Shown here: piece after piece, positions 12,201-27,200 of the stretch
How the letters are laid out: every line of letters starts with the position of its first letter
Numbering within the stretch: position 1 is the stretch's first letter
Assembly: GCA_030544215.1 (NCBI GenBank)
Contig: JARZZO010000013.1
Location: forward strand, 28,317,229 to 28,381,228
Direction of reading: 5' to 3'
Origin: Zantedeschia hybrid cultivar
Taxonomy: Eukaryota; Streptophyta; Magnoliopsida; Alismatales; Araceae
DNA: 64,000 bases
The notes under the pieces: model-generated
The model's database searches: none
Seen by the model: only the letters and a program-made list of their open reading frames with translations
What the model was told of the DNA's origin: nothing
Made by a program: the position numbers and the translations under genes

Positions 12201-15200
12201 CCTCGATGGGCACCCCCACCGGTTCCAACCGGTGGAGGGGGGGTGCCACCGGTTGGCCCCCCACCGGTTGGGAACCGGTGGGGGGGGTTCTCCCCTCCCC
12301 ATGCTCTCTTTCTTACCCACTTTTTGGCTCTTAATGAGCCTTGACCCCCTTATTTTCAGATTTCCAAGTGTGAAAGGGGTCTTTACCCATTAAATTCAGA
12401 CTTGGGTTAAGTGTGAAAAGGGATTTTAGGATGGGGTTTAAAAGGGTTCTTGCATGGGATTCTTAACCCATGTGAATGGGGTTAAGATCCCCCATTAACT
12501 CCTCCTTTTCCCTTTAATTTAATCCCCCACCCCCCTTCTTTTTTTTTGAATTTTTAAAGAAGAAGAGAGGGAGGGAAAGCCTTCCCCCCCCCCCCACCGG
12601 TTTCCCTCTTGGAACCGGGGGGGGGGGTTCCCAACCGGTGGGGGCTCCCCCCACCGGTTCCCCCTCTCTCTCTCCTCCCTCCTCTTTGCCTATTTAAATA
12701 AAGGGGAGTGAGAGAGAGGGGTCCACCTTCTTCTCTTGCCATTTTGGGAATCCTGGAGATTTCTTCCTCCTTTTGGCAGATTTAGGCTCTCTTTGTGAGC
12801 TGGTTTTGGGCCCACTTGAGCTCCCTATTGGGCCTCCTTATTGGGCCACCCATTGGGCCTGCCTCCCTTGCTATTGGGCCCCTATTGAAGGTCATTTTGA
12901 GCAAGTTTGGAGAGCATTTTAGCCCCATTCCGGGACTGACTTGGGCCTGCTAGGGGTGCCTCTTGGGCTTCTTTTTGGGCTCCCCCATTGGGCCATTTAT
13001 TGGGCCTAACTTTGCCGATATTGGGCCTCCGTTTCGGGGCTGATCTAGGTAATTTCCGGAACTGGTTTTACCTTATTTCGGGACAGATTCCAGCCCACTT
13101 TTGGGACTGAACTCGGGCCCATTTGGGAGCTTATTGGGCCTCACATTGACCTCACCCATAGGGCTACTTATTAGGCCTATCTCCCCCACTATTGGGCCTC
13201 CATTTCGGGGCCATTTTGGGGGAGTTCTAGGACTGATTTTGCCCCATTTCGGGACAGATTTTTAGTCCACCTTGGGACTGATTTTGACCCTTGTTTTGCA
13301 GCGTTCGGGGTCCCATTTATCGCTGCATTTGGGGTCTCCCATCGGGTTCCATTATCGAGCATTGCAAGGGCGGTTCGAGAGCTGATTTCGGGAGCCGAAG
13401 CATGCAACTTGGGGCTGCCTCAGGCTCCTAAAAAAAATCTGATTAAGGCCTTCGTGGCCTAGGTATGTCTTCTACTCCGCTACCCTCGCAATACGAGCCC
13501 GTGGTTCCTTATGGATTTCTAGTATTCACCTATATCATAGGCGTGCACTTTATTTTGCATGACATGGTCCTTCATGAACATGTTGTCATGCCTATGTATG
13601 TGTATTCTCCCATGGGGAATTTCACCTCGACGCGAGCATGCGTCATATATGCATACTCACACAATACAAATCTGCATATAGGTATATGAGATTATTTTTT
13701 TATTTTTTATTTTTTTGGGTTCAACACCCTCGTATTCTTGTCTTGTCTTTTCCAGAATCTCCTCATATTCACCCAGGATAACCTGCCCACTTCCAAATCT
13801 AAATCTCCAATTTATTTAACAAATGCTCCCTTGCAGTTTGTTGACTGTTTCGCTGCAACCTTTCATCTCACTCTGACCCATGTCAGTTTTCTCACTAATG
13901 TGAGGAATTTGTAATGATCTATGGAGCTTCAAACCACCATTCCTTCACTAGTGGTTTAAACTCCTCTCATATCACCCAGGCTAGTTCAATTTAAAAAGTC
14001 TTGGTTCCTTCCTTTTTGATGCTGAGACTAATAAAGTTGTTTGATCTACAATAACTCTTGGCAATGCTCTCACCCCTTAGCTATTGAACCTTTGATGCCA
14101 TTCCAAGTTTATAAAGAAGCACATCAAGCTTAGTCATTGATTGTGCATCTCTGGACTTTGACCCAAAGGAAGCTTCTCAACACATCATCAATCTCAATCA
14201 GCACACACACTCTTGCACATTCCCCAAAAATCTCCATTTGTGTTGACAATTCCTTCTGACTCTGTTTCCCATAGGTGCCCCAAGAAAGAGACCTCCCTCA
14301 ACAGACCAAGCACCAGCACACTCCGTATGAATGCCCCACTAGGATTCTCAGATTCCCTAAGGCCCACTTGGAAACCATGACCAAGATCAAGGTCAACATT
14401 CAGATTCGGGTAATGAAGGCAGAAGGCTTTAAAAATTCTGTGGCCAATGTGCAGACCTCAAAGTCTCAAACACAGTACCTGACAGTGGGTACAAAGCATT
14501 CGGGGAACAATGATTCATCTTCTCAATCTAACATATATGCTAATTGCAGACCATCTGCCCAAGACCTGACAAATGACTCCTGTCCCAAAGCTGCTCCTAA
14601 AGCCCTCATTCTTCTCAATCTAACATATATGCTAATTGCAGACCATCTGCTCAAGACCTGACAAATGACTCCTGTCCCAAAGCTGCTCCTAAAGCCCTCG
14701 CCTGTGGCTTCACTCTGCAAGATGCACCTTTCTCCAAGAACTTTCTGCAGCACAGCATCTTTTGTTAGTACTCTCATCATCCCCCAGTTCTGGCTGATGG
14801 GTTCCCAATGCAAAGACCTGTGCTTGCACCAAGGTGAGGCCCTTGGACCACATGATATGTTTCATCCAACTTGGATTGCATTTCCAGGTTTGATAATTTA
14901 ATTCAGCATTCCCTCCATCATTTCCCACTTTCTCAAACTTTGCAACTCTAGACTTGGCAAACTAGTTATTTTGTTGCAACTTCATCTTAAGTTCAACCCA
15001 TTTCCTTGCTTAACAATGAGGATCGCACCACCCAACCCGCCGGGTGGATTTTGCATCCATGCAACTGAATATATTTATTCCTCCTCTAAGGTGAATCTTA
15101 TTGTTCTGACTCTACATCACACCCAGCTAGAACCTTCTTCCATCTTCAATAATGCATAGTTTTTGTATTTTTGGTCCATAACTCCAACCACCAACTCCGA

Positions 15201-18200
15201 CAGGTCTACAATGTATCTCAACTATTCACTGTCCATCATTCTTCCATCCACCTCCCTCAGGCATCCAAATCTGGCCGCAATGTTTTGGAATGGATATTCC
15301 ACAGGTCAAGGCAATGTGTCACAGCCAGCACCATAACGGCTTGCATTGTTTAGCCTTCTTTGGCCTCATCCACAGCAGCCCCTGGAGACAACTTGGTAAC
15401 TTCAAGAGGACCTTACTAATTTCCCTTGTGCACTCTTTAGACCTACGTAATTACAGGTGAGAGGCAAGCAAGGTGACCAGGTGTTCACCTCAGCCTTAGA
15501 AGGCTAAGTGAGTACGTAGGTATTTGAGATGATGCGTTTTCACACATAAATCACCATGTAAGAAGAAAATTGTAAATTGGCAATAAGAAAAGGATAAAGA
15601 AAGCATCCAATATAATGAAATATAAGATTATGAGAAGCATTAATCATGTCCACTATGTAAAGACCAGTTTGTATAAAGCTCATATAAGTAGTGGATAGTC
15701 TAAGGAAACATCAAAAATAAGAAAAATATGGCACTATGTAAGAGAAAAAGGCACTAGACATTGTTATAAGCACAGCTGTCAATTCCCTCCTAGTTAGGGG
15801 TGTTCATTATTTGGTTCAACCCGAAAAACCAAACCGAAATTTCGGTTTGGTTCGGTTTGGAAACCAATTCGATTTGGTTTGGTTTCACTTCATCCCAAAC
15901 CGACAAAACCGAACCAAACTGTATAAACCGAAATTCTAAATATTAATTACATTTAAATTCTACTGTTTGTTGGCTTGGCGGAAAGGAGCCCATTAGCTTA
16001 GGGCAGGGCCCAATTACGAGCATGGCCCGCTTAGAAAGGACGTTTCCTGCAAGTTTCTTTTGGCGGAAAGGAGCCCATTAGCTTTTGCTGGTTTCACTGC
16101 CTTTATTTAACCCCCTTCCACTGCCGTTTCCTTCCATTTCTGATCTCGGACTAAAGAGGAAGAGAAGTTGAGAAGGGACGCCTGGCCACCTGCAGCGTGC
16201 ACAAGAAGGCGCTGGTCGCGTTACTGTTTTTAGTCCTAGATCGGACGCTTTAAGAAGCGTGTGTGTGGGAAGCTTTATAAATATGCTTCAAGCCTTCAAC
16301 CCTCTTTCGCACAGGACTCGGTGGTTCAGCGGCGAACAAAAGTGCATCTCGGTTTGAAACCGAACCGAACCGTTGATAAACCGAATGTGTGCGGTTCGGT
16401 TTGGTTCGGTTTCCATTAGTAATTCGGGTTAGTTTGGTTTTTAATTTTTTCCTCTTAAACCGAACCAAACCGACCCATGAACACCCCTACTCCTAGTCTT
16501 TGTCCCATTTTTCTACTGGGATGGGGAGATCCCGGTGTCCCAAAGAACTTCGATGTCCCGTCACACAAAAGTTAATGTAATAAAAGCATTTAGAATAGAT
16601 TTATATGTTTATAAAGGAATATATATATCAAATGAAACCCCTAAAAATAAGTTTAGAAGAGCATAAAAGATCTCAAGCTAGAATATATATATCAAATGAA
16701 ACCCCTAAAAATAAGTTTAGAAGAGCATAAAAGATCTCCAGCTAGAATATAAAATTATAGTAGGATAGACAGGCCAAGACAAGCTGCAACGCGTCAGGAC
16801 ACTCACTGGGACAAATAGGGAAGTGTGCCATCCTGTTTTATCACAGGTATGAGATGTCTTGTCCGGGACAGGATGGGATGGACTACTATGGTTAAAAGCT
16901 TAGTAGCACAGAGTTGGAGCGGGAGTGGGAACGGGAATGGGGTCGATTCGAGGGATCGATAGGTTCTTAGTGTTCCCTATTTTAAAAGCATGTAGGGAAC
17001 TATTTAATGATTATATATTTATATGTATATTATCAAAAAGATAAATATGCAACTCATAAGAATTATGTTCACTGATAAATCATAATTTACAACATTATTG
17101 CTATTACGAAAAAAAGTATTTTTATAGTTTTTTAAAGAAAAATATACGTTTGGAGATTTTTTTAGATATTGTTTGGACATTTACCCAATAACTTGTTTAT
17201 AAGTCATTTTAAAACTAAATTTTAGTTGAGGGTCATTCTATAATTGTTTAGGAGTTTATAACACATTTCAAACCTACAGAACCAAGAACAATTAAACTTA
17301 AGGTAACATTGTAAGGCATTAAGGGTATGTGCATTTAAAGATAAGAAATAATGCTCTTTTAAATGGGAGGATCATTTTATAATTTTTGCCCCCTTTAACA
17401 TCACTGTCAAGTCTCAACCCTAGCACAACTGTCAGGGAGACAGAAACCCCAGTTCACCACTGATGGAAACCCCAGCTCATCGCAGTGTTGGACCTTGCTT
17501 TGTTCCGTCAGCCATTTGTCCATTCTTACCATCGTAGACCATGGTGGGTCCCTGCTTCGGGCACATTGCTGCCACCATCACCCCCCCACCCCCGGTGCCA
17601 CCCCCATAACCAACTCCACGCCCGCACACTGTCTTGCCACCATCTTGAGATAGGTCTCTTCTCCCTCTTCTTTCCTCTTTCCTTCCTCTTCCTCCCCACC
17701 TCTTTCCTACGCATCTTCACCACCCGCGAACCCTAAGCATGAGGGTTCGTTCTGTGTTCCCTTGACGAACCCACTCCCAAAGGGTAGATTTGCGCCCTGG
17801 GAACGGGATTGGCAACTGGCCAAATCGTGCTACTAAGTTTAAAAGTGTGACACTAACAATTGACTGAACCATGGTGAGCAGGATCGATACCGATCCGATC
17901 AATTTTGGGCCGGTCAGATCCAATCTCGTGTCCGGATCCCCCGATCTGGGCAAGCGATCAGTAAGATCGGGCAGATCAAACAATCACGAGCCTGGATGGG
18001 ACCAATCCATTGCCAACAACTAGTTTCCAGTTGGCTAACCATTGGGAACCATTCCCAATAGCTAATATGAGCATTGGGGGGTCAATACGAGGCCACTCTC
18101 CACCCCATCCAAGCCTCTCTAAGCTTTCTCTCCCTCTCTCTCTCTAAGCTTTCTCTCTAACATACTCCCTCTCTCTCTAAGCATTCTCCCTCTCTCTCTG

Positions 18201-21200
18201 TAGGACCCCACAAAAAATTTAAGGGCATATTTGTAAAATCTTAAAAAGTATAAACACAATTAGTAAAAGTTTAGGGTTTATAGTGTCAAAGACTATTTTA
18301 TAGGGTCCTCAATAAAGTTATATGAGGGTCAACATATATCTTTAAAAAGTTGAAAAAGACTCATCGTTGATTACATATTAAAGAAATGAGGGCATATATA
18401 CAATAAACGATAAGGGACTTAAATGTAAAAGTGTTCAGTTAAAATTTAATAAGTAATTAGGCCTAAACCTAGGGGGTTTATTGGGCTGTTAATGGACCCC
18501 AATATAGGCCTTAATGGGTCAAATTTAATGGCCTAAGTGGGCTTGAACTAAAGGCCCAAAATGGGACCTATTGACAAGGCCCAATGGGGACCACCGCCCC
18601 CAATAGGGGGGAGGGGGGCCTTCCCAGACGCCTCAAACCCCCCCCCCCCTTACCACCTCCTTTCCCGTTCTATAAATAGAGGGGAAGGGGGCAGCAGCAA
18701 CAAGGGGGGGAGGAAGAGAAGGGGAGGCGGCTCGGCGGCGGCCAGCGGTGACCGGCATCGGTTTTCTTGGTAAGAGGTAGGGTGATTCTCCCTATAAATA
18801 TCCTCGTAATTTTTAGTTTTAAATAAGTAGAAAATAATGTAATTATTCTTGTGATTATTAGCTTTGAATAATGATAATACTAATAATAATAAGGAAAATA
18901 ATAATTAAAAAAAATGATTTGAATGATTTTATAAATTAAGGGCATGGTAAGATAATTTTATTTTAAACATGTTATTAACGTAGATAGATCTATGTTATCA
19001 AAGGCGATCGCCTCGCTCGCCTAGGCGATGAACTAGGTTGAGGCGAGCTAGGAACGCCTCGCCTCGCCTCATGTTCGCCTCACTCACTCAGGCACTTGCC
19101 TAGGAGGTCTATGCCAAACGCTTGTTTCTTTTTTTACTTATTCTTAATTATTCCAATAGCTAATGCATCTTTTAACAATGTCCAATAGCCATTTTCTCTT
19201 ACATGTTGTCACATTTTTTTCCTTTTTTCCTTACACGTTGCTACATTTTATCTTATTTTTAATGATTTTTAGGACCATGCACTACTTACATGAGTACTCT
19301 ATATAAATTGGTCATTACATGTTAGACATGATCAATTTTTTCTCAAGATCTTACATATGATTATCTTGGATATTTTCTTTATTTTCTTCATACTGTCATT
19401 TTCTTCATTCATGGTGATGACTAAGAAAAAATACATCGCCTCAAACGCCTAGGCGATCGCCTAGGCATTTGAGGCTGAGGCAAACCCCTGGTCGTCTCGC
19501 TCACCTCTCGCCTCTGACTACATAGAGATAGATGTACAATCTTATTAAAAAGATTTAGTTTAAATTTGCAAAGAGGCATGATTTTTATTATTGAGATAAT
19601 GTTTATTAAAAAGATAATAATAATAATAATAATTTATATTGAACATGTGGTAGCATAAATAGAAGTATGTTTTTAGGATTTAAATTCTGTATATTTATGA
19701 TCAATAAAATTTAAGAGAGAATTTAATATTGATATGTACAATATACTAGAAAGCATGCATAACATGATTTCTTGTGGGATAATGAGAAACAAGGAAATAT
19801 GATGTCTATTATTTTCTGATTTAGGAAAACTTATGCAGGGATTAAGATTTATAAAAAATGACTTTATTAAACTTGCATCTTGTTCTGTAATGTACGCATG
19901 ATTGCATGTTGTTTTAATCAATTTTCTCTATGATTCATATGATGTTTTCCTAAAGAAATATATTAAAATCTGTCTATGAAATGAAAGATTTGATAAATTA
20001 TGATAAACCCTATATATTATGCTACAATATAAGGAATAAATGAAAAAAGATTTCATGATAACAATCCCAAGAAGGAGGACAAGGAAAACAAAAATATAAA
20101 CATTGGAAGGTACACTCTAGTGCACCTCTTAATAAAGAATGCACCTCTTAATAAAGAATGAAACGATTAAAGAAAATTAGAAGAAGGCTAAAAAACCTTC
20201 CATGATAATGAACTTTTATGACAACATCATAATTTATGAAGAAAAAGATTTAGCAATTGTTAGAGTTATATTGTATCATGGACATATATGTATATATAAA
20301 TATATTATGAAATATGATGATTTATAAAACAATCTCATAGCTATGATGACTTCAATAAGAATAATAAAATATTATGAAAAGAAACAGGATATGGAAGTCT
20401 CAAAGATGATAAATATGAAACATGATAATGACGATGGGTGTGAAATTAAGGTATGGAAACCTTTTACAACGAGTTCTTATGACGGGTGTTTCTACGATGA
20501 TTTGATTTTCATTTTATAAATCATAAGAAAAGAAGTGACATTGTGTCTAGCGAGACGACAGCACGCCTCCCGGAGATAAGGTGGCATACGAGAAACTTTC
20601 TAACGATGTGTTGCACCGAAGTACGGAGCATCCCTACTGTTGACAGTTCTAGAGTCCAGGAGTGGGACCTCGACTAGACAAAGGGCGGAGTTCATTCTTG
20701 AGTGCACTCATAGGCTGGGGCGTGGACGCTTCAGTGAGGGAGTGTGAGTGCACTGCAGACCTGGCTTAATCCTTCTAGCCTCTTCAGTAGGTTTCCAAAG
20801 ACTTACTGGGTTGGATAGACTGTAGAGTGATAGGTGCGTCGGAGGAACGGAGTTCATTACTATCCCTGTCACTTCTAAAGAAAATGATGAGTCGCCCGAC
20901 AAACTTTTGACTTGAGAACGATTAATAAACTTTACAACCGATCAGGTAATAATTATAATGAGATGACCGATCAGATGAATAAATAATGAACGAATGACTC
21001 AATCTTGAGACATGATACTAATGACTAACAAATGATAATTTCATAATTTCTATGTTAGTATAAAATACCACTAAAAGAAAGGAACATATGAGAAGAGGTG
21101 ATAGTTATTGTTCTGAAAAGTATTTTTTCAATCCGGGTTCACGTTGTTTTACAATGCATGCATTCCATATTAGTTTAATGCATATGAACGAACGACTCAA

Positions 21201-24200
21201 TCCTGAGACATGATGCTAATGACTAATAGATAATAATTTCATAATTTCTATGCTAATATAAAGTACCACTAAAAGAAGGGAACATATGAAAAGAGGTGAT
21301 AATTATTGCTCTAATAAGTGTTGTTTCAATCCGGATTCATGTTGTTTTACAATGCATACATTCCATATTAGTTTAATGCATTATTCTATTGAGGTTTCAT
21401 ACATTTAGGAACACATTAACATTACTGGGTATAATCTGAACATTATCAATAGAAAAATGAAATCTGTAAATTGTTATAAATCAACTTAAGAAATTTAACC
21501 TTGAAATTTTATTACATTTATTACTTCATTTCTAATTGTTACTTATAACTACTAACCAAATAAGCAAACTGCATATGATGCATAAGTTAAGAAAGGAGTA
21601 AATAAAACTGATATTAATATGTGTTTATAAGTGGGATATCAGTAGGAATGTAAATGATCTATATTAAGAACTCAATTTATGGATTCTCATAAAAGTTATT
21701 TAACATATTTTTCAGAGACCCGTAGAGGATAACAAAGATAAAGAAGATAGCTCCAGTATAAATAAAGAAACAAAAAAAAAACTTTTCAGGTATGGCCAGT
21801 TGTTTTAATTATTTGGGATATGTTACTTGTATTACTGTTGTATGATGGACATGATCTGCCTATTGTTTCTTTACATTTATGTTCCTTATTGTTTTGTTTT
21901 TACTCTTGTGCACCTACTGGAAATCTATAAAAACTAGGACATTACAAGTGGTATCAGAGCAAGGTCTGGTATAAAACAAAGTGATAAGATGATTAATTCA
22001 TATCCTAATTACGACAGTTATATATCCCAACTGACCATTATATGTAATCATATATAGTAACTGAGTGTAGGAGATGCTAACGATTAGTGATAGCAAGATT
22101 TATAATTGTAGGTGTATACTCCTTATGTAAAAAGAGCAGCTTATGAAAGATAAGGAAAAGAGGCAATGATAATCAATCGAGGGTTTTAACGGGGCAAAGT
22201 GTTTAGAAGAAAAGGGATTTTATTTGATCAGATGAGAGGGTCTTATTAATTGTCTTGAGCAAGAGAAATTATGTAATAAGGAAAATTGGTAATAATGGCC
22301 TATTATGGTAACAGATATTCATAGGTAATCTATGCTTAAAATAATAAGTTATAGTAGGACAATGTTTGGAAGTGTTAAGACAAGTGAGATGGGGATTATA
22401 CATAGCAAGCTGGATAGATGGGATGAGAATTGTTTTAGCTTAGAGCCTGAAGAAGTTCTGCATAATGGATAAAAGGTATTAAGATCGAAATATAGTGATT
22501 CTTGTCTCTTCGGAGACATCCGATAAAATTGGAATGATACAGAGAAGATTAGCATGGTCCATGTGCAAGGATGACACGCACAAATCGAGAAATGGTTGAT
22601 TATAAATATAGTAATCTAAAAAAAAATGAACCGGTAAGATGGAAAGTGGAGGTCGTATGTAAACTAAGAGTAAGGAGTGAAGGGCAATCAAAAAAAGAAG
22701 CAGAATTAAGCATTAAATATCATAAAGCATAAATTAGAAGGTGAGACTTTAAAGATCCAGGGTGGATTAGGAAAGAACTCTTTGGTACATATACGGAAAT
22801 AAGAAAGCCATAGTTATGATAATATTAGGTATAATAGGATTTAAAATAACTATCTCTGTAACATAAGTTGGGATTTCTGTTTAAGAATAGTGGTATGGGA
22901 GGTTGTTATCTAGGATGGGTTAGAAGAAAGGAGGTAGTAAATGATGGTTAATATAGATAACAACAATTAATGAAAGTAAGCGGGTTATCAAATACGTAAT
23001 TAGTTAAAAACAAAAAAAAAAAGTGCAAGAAGAAAGATATATCAGGACCCAAGTACTACGAAGAATGTATTCTAATGAAACTTAAAGATTCAAGAATGTT
23101 TAACTATGAATCCTTTTGAAAATTGAGTGTTTATATTGAAACGAGAAGTTAATATCACATTTGAAGTACTGGGGATTATGTACTTCTTGTTGTAATTTGA
23201 GTTAAGATTGCAACCACATGAAGGAGCACAACTAGAAGGAATTTGATAAAAGGAAATGACCAAGGAAGAACTCAAAGCATATGTAGTATGTAGCATAGGG
23301 TAAAATTAGTCTGTAGAATAAATTAAACAAACTAAATCATAAGAAAGGATATTAAAAAAACATATTATAACAAGACATATCATTCATGTGCATGTGTTTC
23401 AACTGCATGTTCAAAACCCAAATGATACTATAAGAAGGTTTGGTGCAGGGTGCTAACCACACTATATAGTCAAATCCTGTATAGTAATCATGAGGGTGAC
23501 GTGTCGACATTTTTGGTAGTGATAAGACTTGCTGTACTTGGTAAGTGATTGACCGGCCGGGACTACGAACTAAGACAGTATTTTGAGTCCTGCCTACCGA
23601 TAGATTTCCGAATAGGTTTCTACTTAAGTTCACTATTATTTGCATTTCATTTTATTGCATGAAATTTAAAGAACTAAGATTTATTTTGAATCAGCAGAAG
23701 CATAGTGGGTTGTGGAGAATAAGTCCTCAGAAACGATAAGATTTCCTGTAAGAACGCGAAATGGTAGTATTATCAATAGAATTATATGAGATTGAGAAGA
23801 CAAAATGAAAGAGTGATTCCTTGGAAGCTGTGAAATTTCGAGAATGAAATTTCTATAAGGAGGGGAGGATGTAAGACCCCACAAAAAATTTAAGGACATA
23901 TTTTGTAAAATCCTAAAAAGTATAAACACAATTAGTAAAAGTATAGTATTTATAGTGTCAAAGACTATTTTTATAAGATCCTCAATGAAATTATATAAGG
24001 GTCAACATGTATCTTTAAAAAGTTGGAAAAGGCCCATCGTTGGTTACGTATTAAAGAAATGAGGGCATTTGTACAATTAATAAAAGATAAGAGACTTAAA
24101 TGTAAAAGTGTTCATTTAAAATTTAATTGGTGATTGGGCCTAAACCTAAAGGGTTTATTGGACTGTTAATGGACCCCATTTAATGGGCCTAATGGACCCT

Positions 24201-27200
24201 AATATAGGCCTTAATGGGCCAAATTTAATGGCCTAAGTGGGCTTGAAATACAGGCCCAAAATGGGGCTTGTTAACCAGGCACAATGGGCCCTAGTTATGG
24301 GCCTGTGGCAAGCCCAATGAGGACCACCGCCCCCAATAAGGGGGGCCCTTCCCCACCGCCTCACACCCCCCCCTTCCCTTCTCTAAATAGAGGGGAAGGG
24401 GGCAACAGTGGGGGGGGGGGGGGGGGGGGGGGGGGGCGCTTGCCAGCTCGGCGACGGTCCAACAGCAAAAAGGCAGCAGTCGGCGGCGGCCTTCTTGGTA
24501 AGAGGTTGATACTCCCTATGACTATCCTTGTAATTTTTAGTTTTAAAGAAATAGAAAATAATATAATTATTCTTGTGATTATTAGTTTTGAATAATACAA
24601 ACAATAATAAGAAGAAGAAGAAGAAAAATAATAATTTAAAAGAAAATTTGATTTGAATAATTTTATAAATTAAGGACATGGTAGGATAATTTTGTTTTAA
24701 ACATGTTATTAACATAGATAGATGTACAATCTTATTAAAAAGACTAAGTTTAAATTTGCAAAAAGAGGCATAATTTTTATTATTAAGATAATGTTTATTA
24801 AAAAGAGAATAATAATAATTCATATCGAACATGTGGTAGCATAAATAAAAGTATGTTTTTAGGATTTCAATTATGTGATATTTATGATCAAAGATATAAA
24901 ATTTAAGAGAGAATTTAATATTCTATATGTACAATATACTAGAAAGCATGCATAACATGATTTCTTGTGGGATAACGAGAAACAAGGAAATATTGTGTCT
25001 ATTATTTTCTGATTTAGGAAAACTTATGCAGGGATTAAGATTTATAAAAAATGACTTTATTAAACTTGCATCTTGTTCTGTAATGTACGCATGATTGCAT
25101 GTTGTTTTAATCGATTTTCTCTATGATTCATATGATGTTTTCCTAAAGAAAAATATTAAAATCTGTCTATGAAATGAAAGATTTGACAAATTATGATAAA
25201 CCCTATATATTATGCTACGATATAAGGAATAAATGAAAAAAGATTTCATGATAACAATCCCAAGAAGGAGGACAAGGAAAACAAAAATATAAACATTGGA
25301 AGGCACACTCTAGTGCACCTCTTAATAAAGAATGAAACGATTAAAAAAAATTAGAAGAAGGCTAAAAAACCTTCCATGATAATGAACTTTTATGACAAGA
25401 TCATAATTTATGAAGAAAAAGATTTAGCAATTGTTATAGTTATATTGTATCATGGACATATATGTATATATAAATATATTATGAAATATGATGATTTATA
25501 GAACAATCTCATGATTATAATACTCAACTCAACTCAACTCAACAAAGCCTTAATCCCAAATAATTGGGATCGGCTATATAGATTCTCTGTTTCCACTCTA
25601 AACGATTTTGGATTACCTCTTCTGAAAGATTTAAAGCTTCCAAATCATATTGTACTATCCTCTTCCAAGTTAATCTAGGTCTACCTCTTCTTTTCTTCCC
25701 CTCCTCTATCCTAATATGCTCCACTTTTTAACTGGGGCCTCTCTAGGCCTACGCCTAACATGCCCAAACCATCTCAGTCTCCCTTCTCTCAACTTATCAT
25801 CAATTGGTACCACTCCTACCTTTTCTCTAATATACTCATTACGAATTTTATCTAACCTAGTATACCCGCACATCCACCTTAACATTCTCATCTCGGCAAC
25901 ACTCATCTTGGAGACATGTTACCCCTTCATCACCCAACACTCGCTACCATATAACATTGCAGGTCTTATCGCCGTACGGTAGAATTGTCCTTTCAACTTC
26001 GTTGGGATGTTGCGGTCACACAAGACTCTCGTTGCAAGTCTCCACTTCAACCATCCTGCTTTAATCATATGGCTAATATCCTCATCACACCCTCCGTCTT
26101 CTTGGAGGATCGAACCAAGATATTTGAAATTGGTGCTTTGGAGTATTGTCATCCCATCCAAGTTAACTCCTTCCTTTTCGCCTATCCGATCTTCACTAAA
26201 CTTACAATGCATGTATTCTGTCTTAATTCTACTTAACCTGAAACCCTTAGACTCTAAGGTGCTCCTCTAAAGCTCTAGTTTTCTATTAACTCCCTCTTGC
26301 GTCTCATCTATCAATATAATATCATCCGCAAACAACATACACCACGAAATGTCCTCTTGTATATCTTTTGTTAAATCATCCATAACTAATGCAAAAAGAT
26401 AAGGACTTATTGTTGATCATTGATGCACTCCAACAGAAATAGGAAAATCTCTTGTTTACTCTCCGATCGTGTGGACACTAGTAGTTGCTCCTTGATACAT
26501 GTCTTTTAATACTTATATGTACCTAGTAGATACTCTATTGCGCTCCAACACCCACCATAAAATATCTCTTGGAACTCTATCAAAGGCTTCTCCAAATCGA
26601 TGAATACTATATGTAGATCTTTCTTCAAATATCTATATTTCTCTGTCAAGCTCCTGATGAGACAGATAGCTTTCATAGTTGATCGACCCGGCATAAAGCC
26701 GAATTGATTGGCTGAGATAGTTATGTCGTAACATAAACAATGTTCCACAACTCTCTCCCACAGCTTCATAATATGACTCATGAGCTTAATTCCTCTATAA
26801 TTTAAGTAATTCTGGATGTCTCCTTTGTTTTTAAAAATAAGTATAAGAGTGCTATTCTTCCATTCATCTGGCATTTTCTTTGATACTAGGATCTTGTTAA
26901 ACAGTCGGGTCAACCATTCCACTCCAACATCTTCTAAACATTTCCACACTTCAATAGGAATTCCATCAGGGCCACACGCTTTACCTACTTTCATCCTCTT
27001 CAATGTTTCCTTGACTTCCGAAAATCTAATCCTCCTAGTATTCACATTATGCTCTGTTGTATATTCTATGCCCACTATATTTCCATTATGATTATCATTA
27101 AAAAGATTATCATTATAATGACTTCAATAAAAATATTATGAAAAGAAACGGGATATAGAAGTCTCTATGATAATAAATATGAAACATGATAATAATGATG

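Noticed and set aside
17875..17985. MITE made of GATCGG words
   Set aside because: Similar words occur at 29885-30090, but I could not find terminal repeats or a target duplication for either.
24361..24832. Proline/glycine-rich frames around the G tract
   Set aside because: These arise from translating homopolymer runs and the LTR leader; no protein support.
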